Positions 1 to 7,892 of a stretch of DNA of 28,828 nt are shown here, piece after piece. Both the position numbers and the translations under genes were made by a program. The DNA lies in contig CAZVWS010000027.1 of the NCBI GenBank assembly GCA_964631255.1, positions 1 through 28,828 of the forward strand, in the 5' to 3' direction. Within the stretch, counting starts at the first letter, position 1; the number at the start of each line of letters is the position of its first letter. Source of the stretch: JBGZFC01 sp964631255 (GTDB taxonomy: Bacteria > Bacteroidota > Bacteroidia > Bacteroidales > Dysgonomonadaceae). The notes beneath the pieces were generated by a model that saw only the letters and a program-made list of their open reading frames with translations, had not been told where the DNA came from and did not search any database.

Positions 1-50
1 AAGTAATGAAAAAAGCCAACTTACGGCTCATCTCTGATTCATTTTATTCT

Positions 51-82
51 ATTGGAATACGTTTTGTTTTTTTATATCTTTG
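51..82 (+). promoter_or_regulatory. Candidate Bacteroidota-type promoter of the MscS gene
   Basis: TATCTTTG at 75-82 fits the Bacteroidota -7 consensus TAnnTTTG exactly. A TTG at 52-54 lies 20 nt upstream, close to the usual distance for the -33 element. Transcription would start near 88-90, leaving a leader of about 30 nt before the ATG at 121. This also argues against the in-frame TTG at 52 as a translation start. Confidence 0.55.
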
Positions 83-120
83 TTCTTGTATTGAATTATT
101 TAGAAAGGACAACTAAACGT

Positions 121-2028
121 ATGGACTACAAAAAGCGCATTTTTTTACTCTTTGCAGGTACGCTAATGGCTGTTTTATCTTGCAAGATAATGGCACAACA
201 AAATAGTGATTTGCCTGCCGAATCCGACAGTTTATCACAAAAAACCGATTCCACAAACAGAATTATTTTGCAGCAATACAAATTGCGATTGCAAGAAATT
301 GACTCCATTCGCAGAGCCGATTCTGTTAATAGAGTAAATCTGGAGATGCAGTTGGCATCGCTCAAAACTACCGATAACCTCAAAAAAGAGGAAATTCAAA
401 AAAAACTGGACGATCTGGAACGGCGCGATAATAACCGCATTGCTCGAAAAAAAATGCAAGTAGATTCGTTGCGTAGCAAAGCTATCGGATTTCCTGTGAA
501 AGGGGTGCTCAACGATACCATATTCAGCCTATATACTCGTTTGGGCTCTTTTACTGCACGCGAGAGGGCAGATAATATTTCGGCACGAATAGAGTCGCTC
601 TACGACGACGATTTTATGGATCCCGACTCGTTGTACATTTCCGATTCGGATGCTTATCAAGAAATTATGTACAAAGAACATATCGTGATGAGCGTTACCG
701 AAACCGACGCTATTTGGAACGATACCACGATTGAAGAACTCTCCAAAGACTATTTGTTGCGCATACAACAATCCATCAAAAATGCCCGAATCGAGAACAG
801 TTTGCCACGTTTACTTACTCGCATCGGATTGGTTATTTTAACCATTATTATTCTGTCGCTCATGATTTTTGGTGTAAACAAATTGTTTAAATTTTTGACA
901 CGCTACGCGCACGATAACAAAAAACGATGGTTCAAAAACCTGAAATACAAAGACTATACTTTTCTTTCGACCGAGCAGGAGATTCAGTTTATATCAAATT
1001 TCTTCAACTTTATCCGTTGGATAACCATTATCGTGTTGCTTTTTCTTGTTATTCCGGTCATATTCAGTATATTCCCATTCACAAAAGGTTGGGCCGATGT
1101 GCTTTTTGGTATGCTTTGGTCGCCTGCAAGAAAAATCTTATTATCCATCTGGAAATATTTGCCCAATATATTTGCAATACTGGTTATCTATTTGGTAATA
1201 AAATATATCATACGCTTGGTTCGCTATATTTTCAGAGAAATAGAATCGGAAAAACTCAAAATAAATGGATTCCATTCCGATTGGGCATCGCCAACTTTTA
1301 CCATCATTCGTTTTCTGTTGTATGCTTTCGCCTTTATCTTGATTTTTCCTTATTTGCCCGGCTCCGATTCGCCTATATTCAAAGGAGTATCGGTTTTCTT
1401 GGGATTATTGGTTTCGTTGGGTTCATCATCGGCAATTGCCAATATGGTAGCCGGTTTGGTGATAACTTATATGCGTCCGTTTGTTATTGGCGACAGAATA
1501 AAAATTAACGATATTTCGGGTGATGTGATAGAAAAAACCTTGTTAGTAACTCGTTTAAGAACGGTTATGAACGAAGAAATTACCATCCCCAATTCTTCTA
1601 TTCTGACGGGTAATACCATCAACTACAGCTCATTCTCTAAAGAGGAGGGGCTTATCATTCATACCGTGATAACGTTTGGTTACGAAATTCCGTGGCAGCA
1701 AGTCAACGAAATGCTCATCGAAGCAGCGTTGCGATGCAAAGAGGTGTTGCGCAAGCCCGCACCGTTTGTTTTACAAGTGAGCTTAGACGATTTTTATGTC
1801 TCTTACCAAATAAATGCGTACGTGAGCGATGCCAAAAACCAAGTAGTGGTATATTCGCAACTACATGGGCATATACAAGATGTTTGCAACGAGCACGGGG
1901 TTGAGTTGATGTCGCCGCATTATCGCGCACATCGCGATGGCAATCAATCGACCATTCAACCCGATTTCTTGCCGAAAAATTACGAAACACCCGCCATCAG
2001 GGTAGAGTGGAAGAATAAAAAGAATTAG
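121..2028 (+). CDS. MscS-family mechanosensitive ion channel
   Basis: Inner-membrane channel expected to open under membrane tension and release solutes on osmotic downshift. The ATG at 121 gives 635 aa beginning with a signal-peptide-like segment (residues 1-26, likely cut after IMA). A charged, helix-prone region follows (about 45-120), then membrane segments near 231-256, 299-318, 339-367 and 394-412. The pore-type helix at about 420-452 is rich in Gly, Ser and Ala (LGSSSAIANMVAG) as in MscS TM3. The beta domain follows (RPFVIGDRIKI at 452-462), then the mixed C-terminal domain up to about 600. The N-terminal periplasmic extension makes it much longer than E. coli MscS and closer to the YbdG/MscK-like large forms. 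An in-frame TTG at 52 would add 23 residues but lies upstream of the likely transcription start. The gene converges on xseA with only 24 nt between the stops. Confidence 0.9.
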   Translation: MDYKKRIFLLFAGTLMAVLSCKIMAQQNSDLPAESDSLSQKTDSTNRIILQQYKLRLQEIDSIRRADSVNRVNLEMQLASLKTTDNLKKEEIQKKLDDLERRDNNRIARKKMQVDSLRSKAIGFPVKGVLNDTIFSLYTRLGSFTARERADNISARIESLYDDDFMDPDSLYISDSDAYQEIMYKEHIVMSVTETDAIWNDTTIEELSKDYLLRIQQSIKNARIENSLPRLLTRIGLVILTIIILSLMIFGVNKLFKFLTRYAHDNKKRWFKNLKYKDYTFLSTEQEIQFISNFFNFIRWITIIVLLFLVIPVIFSIFPFTKGWADVLFGMLWSPARKILLSIWKYLPNIFAILVIYLVIKYIIRLVRYIFREIESEKLKINGFHSDWASPTFTIIRFLLYAFAFILIFPYLPGSDSPIFKGVSVFLGLLVSLGSSSAIANMVAGLVITYMRPFVIGDRIKINDISGDVIEKTLLVTRLRTVMNEEITIPNSSILTGNTINYSSFSKEEGLIIHTVITFGYEIPWQQVNEMLIEAALRCKEVLRKPAPFVLQVSLDDFYVSYQINAYVSDAKNQVVVYSQLHGHIQDVCNEHGVELMSPHYRAHRDGNQSTIQPDFLPKNYETPAIRVEWKNKKN

Positions 2029-2052
2029 GAGAATACGATAAAATGGTTTTGA

Positions 2053-3297
2053 TTATTTTCTTTTTTGGATGGTAGAAAATACACTTCCGTCGGAAAAGAG
2101 GGTCTCCAAAACTTCGTTTTCTGCACAATCTTTTGCCGATTTAATTATTTTTCCCTCTTTCAGTGTCAGCGTGTAACCGCGTTGCAGGATGTTTTGTGGC
2201 GAAACCATGTTTATGTATTGGTTTTTTGAATCCAGGAAATGACTCTCTTCCTGTATCAAACCGCGCAATTGGTGATGCAAAGCCAACGTAATGTGTTGTA
2301 AGTGCGAATACTCATCGCGAACCGAAAGGTTTGAAGAATGAATCATCCTCCGCGACAAATCGGTCAATTGGTTTTGTTCTGTTTGCATCACAAAGCTACT
2401 CTCGGCAGCCAATCGCTGCTGCAGATTTGCCAGAGCATTTGCCGTTTCCGAAACACGAGAAATCAAAAACTCGGCAACCGCCGTGGGAGTTTTGGCGCGA
2501 GTGTGAGCCACGGCATCTATTACCGTTACATCGCGTTCGTGTCCTATTCCACTCACGATGGGTAGCGGAAATTGGGCACAATTAGCAGCCAGCGGATAGG
2601 AGTCGAAAGAACTTAAATCGGACGACGAACCGCCGCCGCGAATAATAGCAACTACATCAAACAAATCTTTGTGTTCATAAATTTGTTCCAAGGCGGCGAT
2701 GACAGACATTTCGGTTTGTTCGCCTTGCATAATTGCCGGAAACAGATGTGTGTAAAAAGCAAACCCGAAACTGTTGTTGGCAAGTTGGTCGCAAAAATCT
2801 TCGTAGCCGGCTGCTGTTGGCGAAGAGATAACGGCTACCCGATGAGGCAGCTCGGCAAGTAGTAGCTCTTTGTTGAGTGTGAGCACGCCCTCCTCTTCCA
2901 ATTGGTTGATAATGAGTTGTCGGTGTCGTGCTATTTCGCCGATAGTGAACGATGGGTCAATGTCTGCGACTGACAAAGAATAACCGTACAGTTCGTGAAA
3001 CTCAATCGATACCCGCACCAATACATTCATTCCCGATGCAAAAGTTTGCCCGGTTTCTGCTTCAAAATATGCCAAAAGCATCGTGAACACGTTGTTCCAA
3101 ATAATGGCCCGCGCCCGCGCCACAATATTTTGCCCTTTGGCATCTTTCTCAATGAACTCTAAGTAGCAGTGTCCGTTTTGGTTGCGGCGCACATCGCTGG
3201 TTTCGGCACGTAACCAATAGGTTTCGGGCAAGTGTTCACGGATAGCGTTTCTTACTTGCGCATTGAGTTCGGAAAGGGAAAAAGAGGTTGTTTGCAT
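2053..3297 (-). CDS. xseA: Exodeoxyribonuclease VII large subunit
   Basis: Large subunit of exonuclease VII, which degrades single-stranded DNA from both ends in repair. The 414-aa product has an N-terminal OB-fold nucleic-acid-binding region (about 1-112) and then the catalytic domain. The family signatures are visible: IIRGGGSSSDL at 218-228, SGIGHERD at 249-256 and HTRAKTPTAVAEFLI at 265-279. Together these reproduce the conserved GxxGHExD...TPT..AE pattern. The tail (about 285-390) is the predicted coiled-coil part. It is somewhat shorter than the E. coli protein (456 aa). The small-subunit gene xseB, often a neighbour, is absent: downstream is the converging MscS gene, and upstream is the end of the ECF/DUF4252 operon. 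A -7 box at 3323-3330 suggests its own promoter. Confidence 0.95.
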   Translation of the reverse strand: MQTTSFSLSELNAQVRNAIREHLPETYWLRAETSDVRRNQNGHCYLEFIEKDAKGQNIVARARAIIWNNVFTMLLAYFEAETGQTFASGMNVLVRVSIEFHELYGYSLSVADIDPSFTIGEIARHRQLIINQLEEEGVLTLNKELLLAELPHRVAVISSPTAAGYEDFCDQLANNSFGFAFYTHLFPAIMQGEQTEMSVIAALEQIYEHKDLFDVVAIIRGGGSSSDLSSFDSYPLAANCAQFPLPIVSGIGHERDVTVIDAVAHTRAKTPTAVAEFLISRVSETANALANLQQRLAAESSFVMQTEQNQLTDLSRRMIHSSNLSVRDEYSHLQHITLALHHQLRGLIQEESHFLDSKNQYINMVSPQNILQRGYTLTLKEGKIIKSAKDCAENEVLETLFSDGSVFSTIQKRK

Positions 3298-3322
3298 ATC
3301 GAAAAAGAATCTAACTAAAAAA

Positions 3323-3330
3323 CAAAAATA
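3323..3330 (-). promoter_or_regulatory. Candidate -7 box for xseA
   Basis: Read on the minus strand this is TATTTTTG, an exact TAnnTTTG match 25 nt before the xseA ATG. No convincing -33 element is seen at the normal distance, so this is a moderate prediction. Confidence 0.35.
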
Positions 3331-3360
3331 GCGTTATTTTATCAATTTTCATTCATGAGA

Positions 3361-3402
3361 GGGAAATAAAAACGGACAGGAAACCACCGTATCCTGCCCG
3401 TT
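3361..3402 (-). terminator. Rho-independent terminator of the ECF/DUF4252 operon
   Basis: The arms 3371-3381 and 3392-3402 form an 11-bp stem with one G-U pair on the minus strand and a 10-nt loop. On that strand the stem runs into TTTTTATTT. It lies 46 nt beyond the stop of the DUF4252 gene at 3448, where an operon terminator is expected. Confidence 0.8.
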
Positions 3403-3447
3403 CAATTGAAACACAATGTTTTTATGAAGTAGGGTTCTTTTTAGTCT

Positions 3448-3924
3448 CTATTTGTTAAATCCTTCCGTCATTGCTTGCACATCGCTGAGCGTGAAGTCGC
3501 CCAAGAACTGCATCACCACGTTTTCGCCATCGTTTCCTGCTACAATCATAATCAATTCTTTTATTTTTTCGGGCTTGCCTTTCATAAAGAAGTTGACATT
3601 GTCGTTGTCGTCCGATTTTACTCGCATCAGCAATTCGTAATCGTTGCCTTTTACCCGGTTATTTGCCATGGAAAGCATTTGCGGGGCAACTTTTTTGTCT
3701 TCGGATGTGAGGATGAGAATGCTCGAAAGCTTGTGCAAAAACCCGTTGATGTTTACTCCGCCGTAATCGGCGTTCGAGTTTTTGGGTATCATAGACAACA
3801 TGGTTTTGGAGATGTAAACCGATGTTACGCCATCCATTTCTGAAAATTTTTCGAATGGATTTTTTTGTGCAAAAGCAGCCGTGAAGCACGCCAATAGCAG
3901 TATGGATAAAAATGCTTTTTTCAT
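3448..3924 (-). CDS. DUF4252 domain-containing exported protein (second copy)
   Basis: A 158-aa protein with a cleavable signal peptide (about 1-19, ending AAFAQ), so probably periplasmic. The remainder resembles the DUF4252 family of Bacteroidota: a start about sensing or scoring (VTSVYISKTML), a central block NDYELLMRVKSDDNDNVNFF and a C-terminal half with IKELIMIVAGNDGENVVMQFLGDF. The family has no established biochemical function. It is the last gene of the sigma-factor operon, 10 nt after the anti-sigma gene and before a strong terminator. A diverged relative is the first gene of the same operon. The pairing suggests either a target of the sigma factor or part of its sensing, but that is inference. 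Confidence 0.8.
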   Translation of the reverse strand: MKKAFLSILLLACFTAAFAQKNPFEKFSEMDGVTSVYISKTMLSMIPKNSNADYGGVNINGFLHKLSSILILTSEDKKVAPQMLSMANNRVKGNDYELLMRVKSDDNDNVNFFMKGKPEKIKELIMIVAGNDGENVVMQFLGDFTLSDVQAMTEGFNK

Positions 3925-3934
3925 AATTGAAAAT

Positions 3935-4447
3935 TTATTTAGTTGTATTGTTTATTATTTCATTAACTTTCTCGATGTGAGAATTTGCTTTTTCTACCGA
4001 CTTGGTAGCCACCGTGAAGTTTTGCGAGAACAGTTGCAGTGCGTCCATCGTAGCTTTATAGGCTTCGTCTGTGTTGCTGTAAGTGTCGGTAAAAAGGGTG
4101 GTTTCCGCTTGCTTGTTTTCTTGCAACTGTTGTACGCCAAAAGCAATTGCCAACGAGGCTGCAATACCAACAGTCCAAAATTTCCAAGGCGATAGTTTTG
4201 CTCTTTGTGGTTGTTTTACCTTTTTCGTTTCTTCAAATGAATCGATGAGTGATTCTATTTTTTGTTCCCAATTTTGGGACAGCGGGCAGCAGTTTTCGTG
4301 AAGTGCTGCAAACACCTGTCGGTCGGTCAAAAACTCGTCGGGTAGGTCGTCGCGAAGTAGAAAACTTGCCAATATTTTTTCTTCTTCTGCCGACGATTCT
4401 CCGGCATAAAATTTTTGAAGTAATTTCTTTATATCTTCTGTTTTCAT
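3935..4447 (-). CDS. Predicted membrane anti-sigma factor
   Basis: A 170-aa protein with no strong recognisable enzymatic domain. It has a cytosolic N-terminal part (about 1-85) beginning with the pattern FYAGESSAEEEKILASFL, seen at the N-terminus of many Bacteroidota anti-sigma factors. One transmembrane helix follows at about 89-106, then a short helical, Thr/Asn-rich extracytoplasmic tail (about 110-170). The gene follows the ECF sigma factor gene with a single base between them. This position and the topology are the basis of the call. There is no visible HxxxCxxC zinc anti-sigma motif. Its partner would be the sigma factor at 4449-4940, and the signal sensed is unknown. Confidence 0.6.
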   Translation of the reverse strand: MKTEDIKKLLQKFYAGESSAEEEKILASFLLRDDLPDEFLTDRQVFAALHENCCPLSQNWEQKIESLIDSFEETKKVKQPQRAKLSPWKFWTVGIAASLAIAFGVQQLQENKQAETTLFTDTYSNTDEAYKATMDALQLFSQNFTVATKSVEKANSHIEKVNEIINNTTK

Positions 4448-4448
4448 A

Positions 4449-4940
4449 TCAGTTGCGTTTTAGTTTTTCTTTCATTGTTCGTCTTGCTCTGGATAGCAGT
4501 TGTCTGATGTTGACTTCGCTTTGCTTGGTTATTTCGGCAATTTCGGCGATAGATAAATCGGCAAAATGTCTTAGTCTGATTACCTCACGTTGCATTGTCG
4601 GCAGCGAGTTCATGCATCTTTTCAGATTGGCGAGTTGGTCGCGTGCATCTATTGTTTCGTCTTGGTTTTGTTCGTTTGCCAACTCCCCGTTTTCTATTAC
4701 TGTGAATTGTTTTCGTTGGTTGTTTCGCAGCAAATCGATGGATAAGTTTTTGGTCATTGTTACCACGAAAGCTTCGTCGTTACGTACGTTTTCGAGGTTA
4801 TCTTTTTGTTCCCAAAGTTTTGTATATACTTCTTGCGAAACATCGTTGGCATCGTCTTCACAACTCAAAATGGAGAACGCTATTCTATAAATCAACGAAT
4901 GAAATGGTAAAAAACGCTTTTTAAATTCATCGTGATTCAT
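4449..4940 (-). CDS. RNA polymerase ECF-type sigma factor (sigma-70 family)
   Basis: Alternative sigma factor of the extracytoplasmic-function class, 163 aa, a usual size. Region 2 spans about 10-75 and contains the core-binding stretch DANDVSQEVYTKLWEQ. A short linker leads to region 4 at about 105-158, whose helix-turn-helix (SIAEIAEITKQSEVNIRQLL) contacts the -35 element. The gene overlaps the upstream DUF4252 gene by 4 nt (ATGA) and is followed by the predicted anti-sigma gene, so the three should be translated in step. A candidate ECF promoter precedes the operon (5459-5484), suggesting autoregulation. The ECF subgroup cannot be assigned by eye. Confidence 0.92.
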   Translation of the reverse strand: MNHDEFKKRFLPFHSLIYRIAFSILSCEDDANDVSQEVYTKLWEQKDNLENVRNDEAFVVTMTKNLSIDLLRNNQRKQFTVIENGELANEQNQDETIDARDQLANLKRCMNSLPTMQREVIRLRHFADLSIAEIAEITKQSEVNIRQLLSRARRTMKEKLKRN

Positions 4941-5401
4941 CGGTTGTTGTTCACTAAATTCTCTATATCAGATGACCTGATTTTGCCTTTGATGCGTATC
5001 AAAGCCGGTTCTTGTCCCATGGTAACGATTACCAATTCGCGGATAGCGTTTTTGTGGTGTCGTACAAAAATGCGGGTTTTCTCGTCCTTTTCATTTTGTT
5101 TCAAAAATAACTCGTAATTGTCATCGTTCAATTGCTCAGCCAGTTTGTTAAATTGTAACTTTACATCGCGCGAACAGTCATCCAATGACATTACATTCAC
5201 GCTCGAAATGCTTGTACCTTTGGTGTATTTCGCCGTGAATGGTTTTACCAGAAACATCAGCAAACCGCCAACATTTACTTTTTCTACATTTTTTTCTTGC
5301 GCGAACCGATTGTATAATTGTTCAAAAGAAACCGGTCTTTGGCAGAAAGCGGCGCTTGTTAAAAAGCCGCACAACAGGATAATGGATAAACGCTTGTTCA
5401 T
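4937..5401 (-). CDS. DUF4252 domain-containing exported protein (first copy)
   Basis: A 154-aa protein with a signal peptide (about 1-20, ending AAFCQ). The body is similar in pattern to the DUF4252 protein at 3448-3924 (for example NDDNYELFLKQ here against NDYELLMRVK there, and IRELVIVTMGQEP against IKELIMIVAGNDG). The two are diverged paralogues, not a recent duplication. The function is unknown. AFC at the cleavage region might suggest a lipoprotein, but the surrounding residues fit a lipobox poorly. It is the first gene of the operon, and its stop overlaps the sigma-factor start by 4 nt. Confidence 0.8.
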   Translation of the reverse strand: MNKRLSIILLCGFLTSAAFCQRPVSFEQLYNRFAQEKNVEKVNVGGLLMFLVKPFTAKYTKGTSISSVNVMSLDDCSRDVKLQFNKLAEQLNDDNYELFLKQNEKDEKTRIFVRHHKNAIRELVIVTMGQEPALIRIKGKIRSSDIENLVNNNR

Positions 5402-5458
5402 ATAATTGGATTTTTTTGATTGATATAAATACGGGTTTTGCAGCCCTTTTATAATGAA

Positions 5459-5484
5459 GACGTGGCTGGATTAGATTTGTGACA
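5459..5484 (-). promoter_or_regulatory. Candidate ECF sigma-dependent promoter of the DUF4252/sigma operon
   Basis: On the minus strand TGTCAC (5484-5479) is followed after 16 nt by CGTC (5462-5459). This layout, an AC-containing -35 and a CGTC-type -10 with a 16-17 nt spacer, is common to promoters read by ECF sigma factors. It lies 57 nt ahead of the first ATG of the operon. No TAnnTTTG box sits at the expected place, which fits autoregulation by the encoded sigma factor. This is inference from motif and context. Confidence 0.5.
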
Positions 5485-5593
5485 AAAGAAGGTGGTTATT
5501 TTTGCAATTTTTCTCAGTTTTTTGTCTGCTGTCAAGAAAAACAGCGTCTATTTTAATGAATAACAGACTGATATGGTTTGTTGAGAAATTTCT

Positions 5594-5654
5594 AAAAAAA
5601 TATCCCGATAAGGTTTTCGAAAGTGGAGTACTTCCTATTACCAAATCGGGATAT
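5594..5654 (-). terminator. Terminator hairpin downstream of the T9SS cargo gene
   Basis: A perfect 10-bp inverted repeat (5600-5609 with 5645-5654, ATATCCCGAT/ATCGGGATAT) encloses 35 nt. On the minus strand it is followed by TTTTTT (5599-5594). It lies 67 nt beyond the stop of the gene at 5722. The loop is longer than in a classical terminator and holds a near-palindrome (GGAGTACTTCC), so the structure may be branched. Confidence 0.6.
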
Positions 5655-5721
5655 CAATTATTTTAAGTATTCTACCAAAAAACACTATTTATGTATTTTG
5701 GCAGAAATTGCGAACTTTATA

Positions 5722-7827
5722 TTAGTAGATAAGTTTTACAGAAGTTCTACCTACTTGCACAATATAAGCTCCACGCTGATCCAATGAAATTCTTAGATTT
5801 TCCAAACCGGATTGGTTGTTGTAAACCAGCTTGCCACTGAAATCGTGAATATTAACAACTTCGTGATTTGGATTGTTAATTACAATCTCGTTGTCAATCA
5901 CTTGAACTGTTGCTTTTGCCAAGTTAAATTCATCTATGGAGGTTGGAGTCGGGCTCACGCCAACTAACTCAAGTGGAGAGAAAGGAGTTACGCGATAGCC
6001 TTGGAATTGTACAGTTTCGGGTGCGACTTTAACGGCAGCTACTTGATGAAATACTTCCTTGCCATATACACGTTGAGGCACGGTAGCTTGATAGGTTGAA
6101 CTTTCCAAATATCTTTTGAACAAGAATGGATCCATCAAACTCTCGCCATTTTGGTAATTTTGTGTAATAGTCAAATCATCGATGTACAAATTTTCGGGTG
6201 CATAAACAGCATAGATTCCTATGACTGATCTGCTTGTTCCTTTTGTAAGCTGTACATTAAATACTTTCCATTTGTCTACCAAACCATCTTCTTCGGTAAT
6301 ATAATGAAGTTCAGCTTGGTCGTAGTCTCCTTTTTCCTCGTTAAAGTTAAACAAAGCAATTGCTGCACGTGTATAGCCTTCTACTGCTCCGTCCACGATA
6401 TATGCCGTGGCATGAAGGTTCACGCTCAAATCAATTTTTCCTCCATCTTTCGAGAGATCCAGTTCGGGAGAAATAAGACCGGCATCGCCATTATCATAGA
6501 TATAGTGGAATGCATCCAAACAGATGTAATTGGTATATGGAGCATAGTGTGTTCCTCTCCAACCGGCTTGGGTCATTTCGTTGATATATAGTTCGTCGTA
6601 TGTGTTGTAAGATGGGTTTTCAATAGTCCAGCCTGTTTGGTTGCCATCGGCATCTGCAACACCTTCAAAGTCTTCTTTTGTAACATAGAACATTCCGTTA
6701 TTTTCGGCAAAACGTTTGAATCGGGCAAAGTAATTGTAGCGTTCGGCAGTAGGTACATCCGACCAAGAAGCGGAGTAAGTAACCTCTGTATCGGAAGCAG
6801 CAAGGTCTGTAACCGGATTCATAGATGGCACTTCTAAATCGAATACCTCTTTTTCTTTAGATACAATAGAAGTGTGCGCTCCATTGCGAGATTTCACTCG
6901 ATAGTAATAGGTAGCACCTGATACTGTGTTTGGAACTGTAAATACTGTGTCGGCTACAACTTGATTTTCGAGCAGAAAATCTTGTTTTGCTGTTTTTGTA
7001 TTGATAGAATACACATCGAGCAGGTAATCTTGGGCATCAGCCACTTTAGACCAGCGAGCATCAAAACTTGTACCTAAATAGTTGGTGTGTGGCAATGCTA
7101 CGGGAGTATCTACATACTGATCAATTACAAACACCTCAAAATCATCTACATAAATAGGGTGATCAAATGCTACCAGATTAAAAATTGTGTAAGAGCCTCC
7201 TCCATAATAATAGGCTTCATAAGTTTGCCATTCCGGACCTACTTGTGGCATTGGATAGCCACCCAAAATACTCCAAGTTGGAGACATATTGAAAGTTTCG
7301 GCTGCTTCTAAAAGCACGTTTTGTGCATATCCGTCGGCAGTACGAGCTTTGAAACGTACGAATACAATACCTCCTTGTCCCGATACATCAAGCATGGGGG
7401 TATTGAGGCGTGCCGGATTTTGCATATTGGCATTCAAGCAGATTGTTCCACCGGCCTGCCAAGCATTGATAGCACCCCATCCTTCCATATTCATATATCC
7501 AGGTTTGAAGTTCATCCAAGGATATTCAGCATCTGCCAGTGTGAGCTCAGTAGTCAAATCCGGATTGCCGATAGAGCCATTAGGTAGTCCTGCAAAATTT
7601 TCATTCAAAACATTAATCTCTGTGCCATAGTCGGCATCCGGTTTAGTTACTTTCATTACCGGTGCTCGCTCAGTATCAACTTTTGAAAAACGAATAGTTG
7701 ACTGTGAGTCATGCTTGTCTGATATAACTCTTTTGGAGAGTTCTTGCGCCGATGCTTCTACGAAAGTTGACATAGAAAATACAACAAGAAGCGCAAGCGT
7801 CAAAAATGATGTAAATTTTTTATTCAT
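5722..7827 (-). CDS. Secreted protein with FN3-like and jelly-roll-like modules and a T9SS type A sorting domain
   Basis: A 701-aa exported protein with a signal peptide (about 1-28, ending EASAQ). The C-terminal 70 residues (about 630-701: SIDEFNLAKATVQV, then VNIHDFSGKLVYN, ending RGAYIVQVGRTSVKLIY) match the type A sorting domain recognised by the type IX secretion machinery. That domain directs export across the outer membrane and usually attachment to the surface. Between them are two modules that look like adhesin or jelly-roll beta sandwiches (about 70-235 and 385-555, each with an NLVAFDHPIYVDDFEVF or ENLYIDDLTI type ending). They are separated by fibronectin type III-like repeats (about 240-330 and 335-375). 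I see no protease or glycosidase catalytic motif, so adhesion or carbohydrate binding is the best guess. It is a single-gene unit. Confidence 0.85.
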   Translation of the reverse strand: MNKKFTSFLTLALLVVFSMSTFVEASAQELSKRVISDKHDSQSTIRFSKVDTERAPVMKVTKPDADYGTEINVLNENFAGLPNGSIGNPDLTTELTLADAEYPWMNFKPGYMNMEGWGAINAWQAGGTICLNANMQNPARLNTPMLDVSGQGGIVFVRFKARTADGYAQNVLLEAAETFNMSPTWSILGGYPMPQVGPEWQTYEAYYYGGGSYTIFNLVAFDHPIYVDDFEVFVIDQYVDTPVALPHTNYLGTSFDARWSKVADAQDYLLDVYSINTKTAKQDFLLENQVVADTVFTVPNTVSGATYYYRVKSRNGAHTSIVSKEKEVFDLEVPSMNPVTDLAASDTEVTYSASWSDVPTAERYNYFARFKRFAENNGMFYVTKEDFEGVADADGNQTGWTIENPSYNTYDELYINEMTQAGWRGTHYAPYTNYICLDAFHYIYDNGDAGLISPELDLSKDGGKIDLSVNLHATAYIVDGAVEGYTRAAIALFNFNEEKGDYDQAELHYITEEDGLVDKWKVFNVQLTKGTSRSVIGIYAVYAPENLYIDDLTITQNYQNGESLMDPFLFKRYLESSTYQATVPQRVYGKEVFHQVAAVKVAPETVQFQGYRVTPFSPLELVGVSPTPTSIDEFNLAKATVQVIDNEIVINNPNHEVVNIHDFSGKLVYNNQSGLENLRISLDQRGAYIVQVGRTSVKLIY

Positions 7828-7846
7828 AATTATTTATTGAATTTTC

Positions 7847-7892
7847 CCAGATTTTGTTTATAAAAACTATCACTTTCTATGTTAAAATCTGG
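7847..7892 (-). promoter_or_regulatory. Inverted repeat in the leader or promoter of the T9SS cargo gene
   Basis: A perfect 9-bp inverted repeat (CCAGATTTT 7847-7855, AAAATCTGG 7884-7892) with a 28-nt spacer starts 20 nt before the ATG at 7827. It could be a leader hairpin or a split operator. Its role is unknown. Confidence 0.4.

Larger units (their letters stand above)
5402..5721. other. 320-nt intergenic region: ECF promoter plus terminator hairpin
   Basis: This gap between the T9SS gene and the DUF4252/sigma operon, both on the minus strand, holds a candidate ECF promoter (5459-5484) next to the operon and a hairpin with a T-run (5594-5654) beyond the T9SS gene stop. I see no RNA gene and no credible small ORF in the middle part (5490-5590). 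Confidence 0.6.

Noticed and set aside
1..50. Possible end of an upstream gene or terminator at the window edge
   Set aside because: Only a 4-5 bp stem (AGCC/GGCT near 15-29) is visible and no reading frame can be judged from so little sequence.
52..120. N-terminal extension of the MscS gene from a TTG start
   Set aside because: The extension covers the predicted promoter, and the signal-peptide-like segment begins properly at the ATG at 121.
927..1508. Open frame of about 190 codons inside the MscS gene in another frame
   Set aside because: Overlaps the membrane-domain coding region of a clear gene; composition is typical of an off-frame reading and it has no promoter.
4249..4890. Long plus-strand open frame (about 213 codons) antisense to the sigma and anti-sigma genes
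   Set aside because: It lies wholly opposite well-supported genes, has a Ser/Phe/Leu-rich shadow composition and no recognisable domain.
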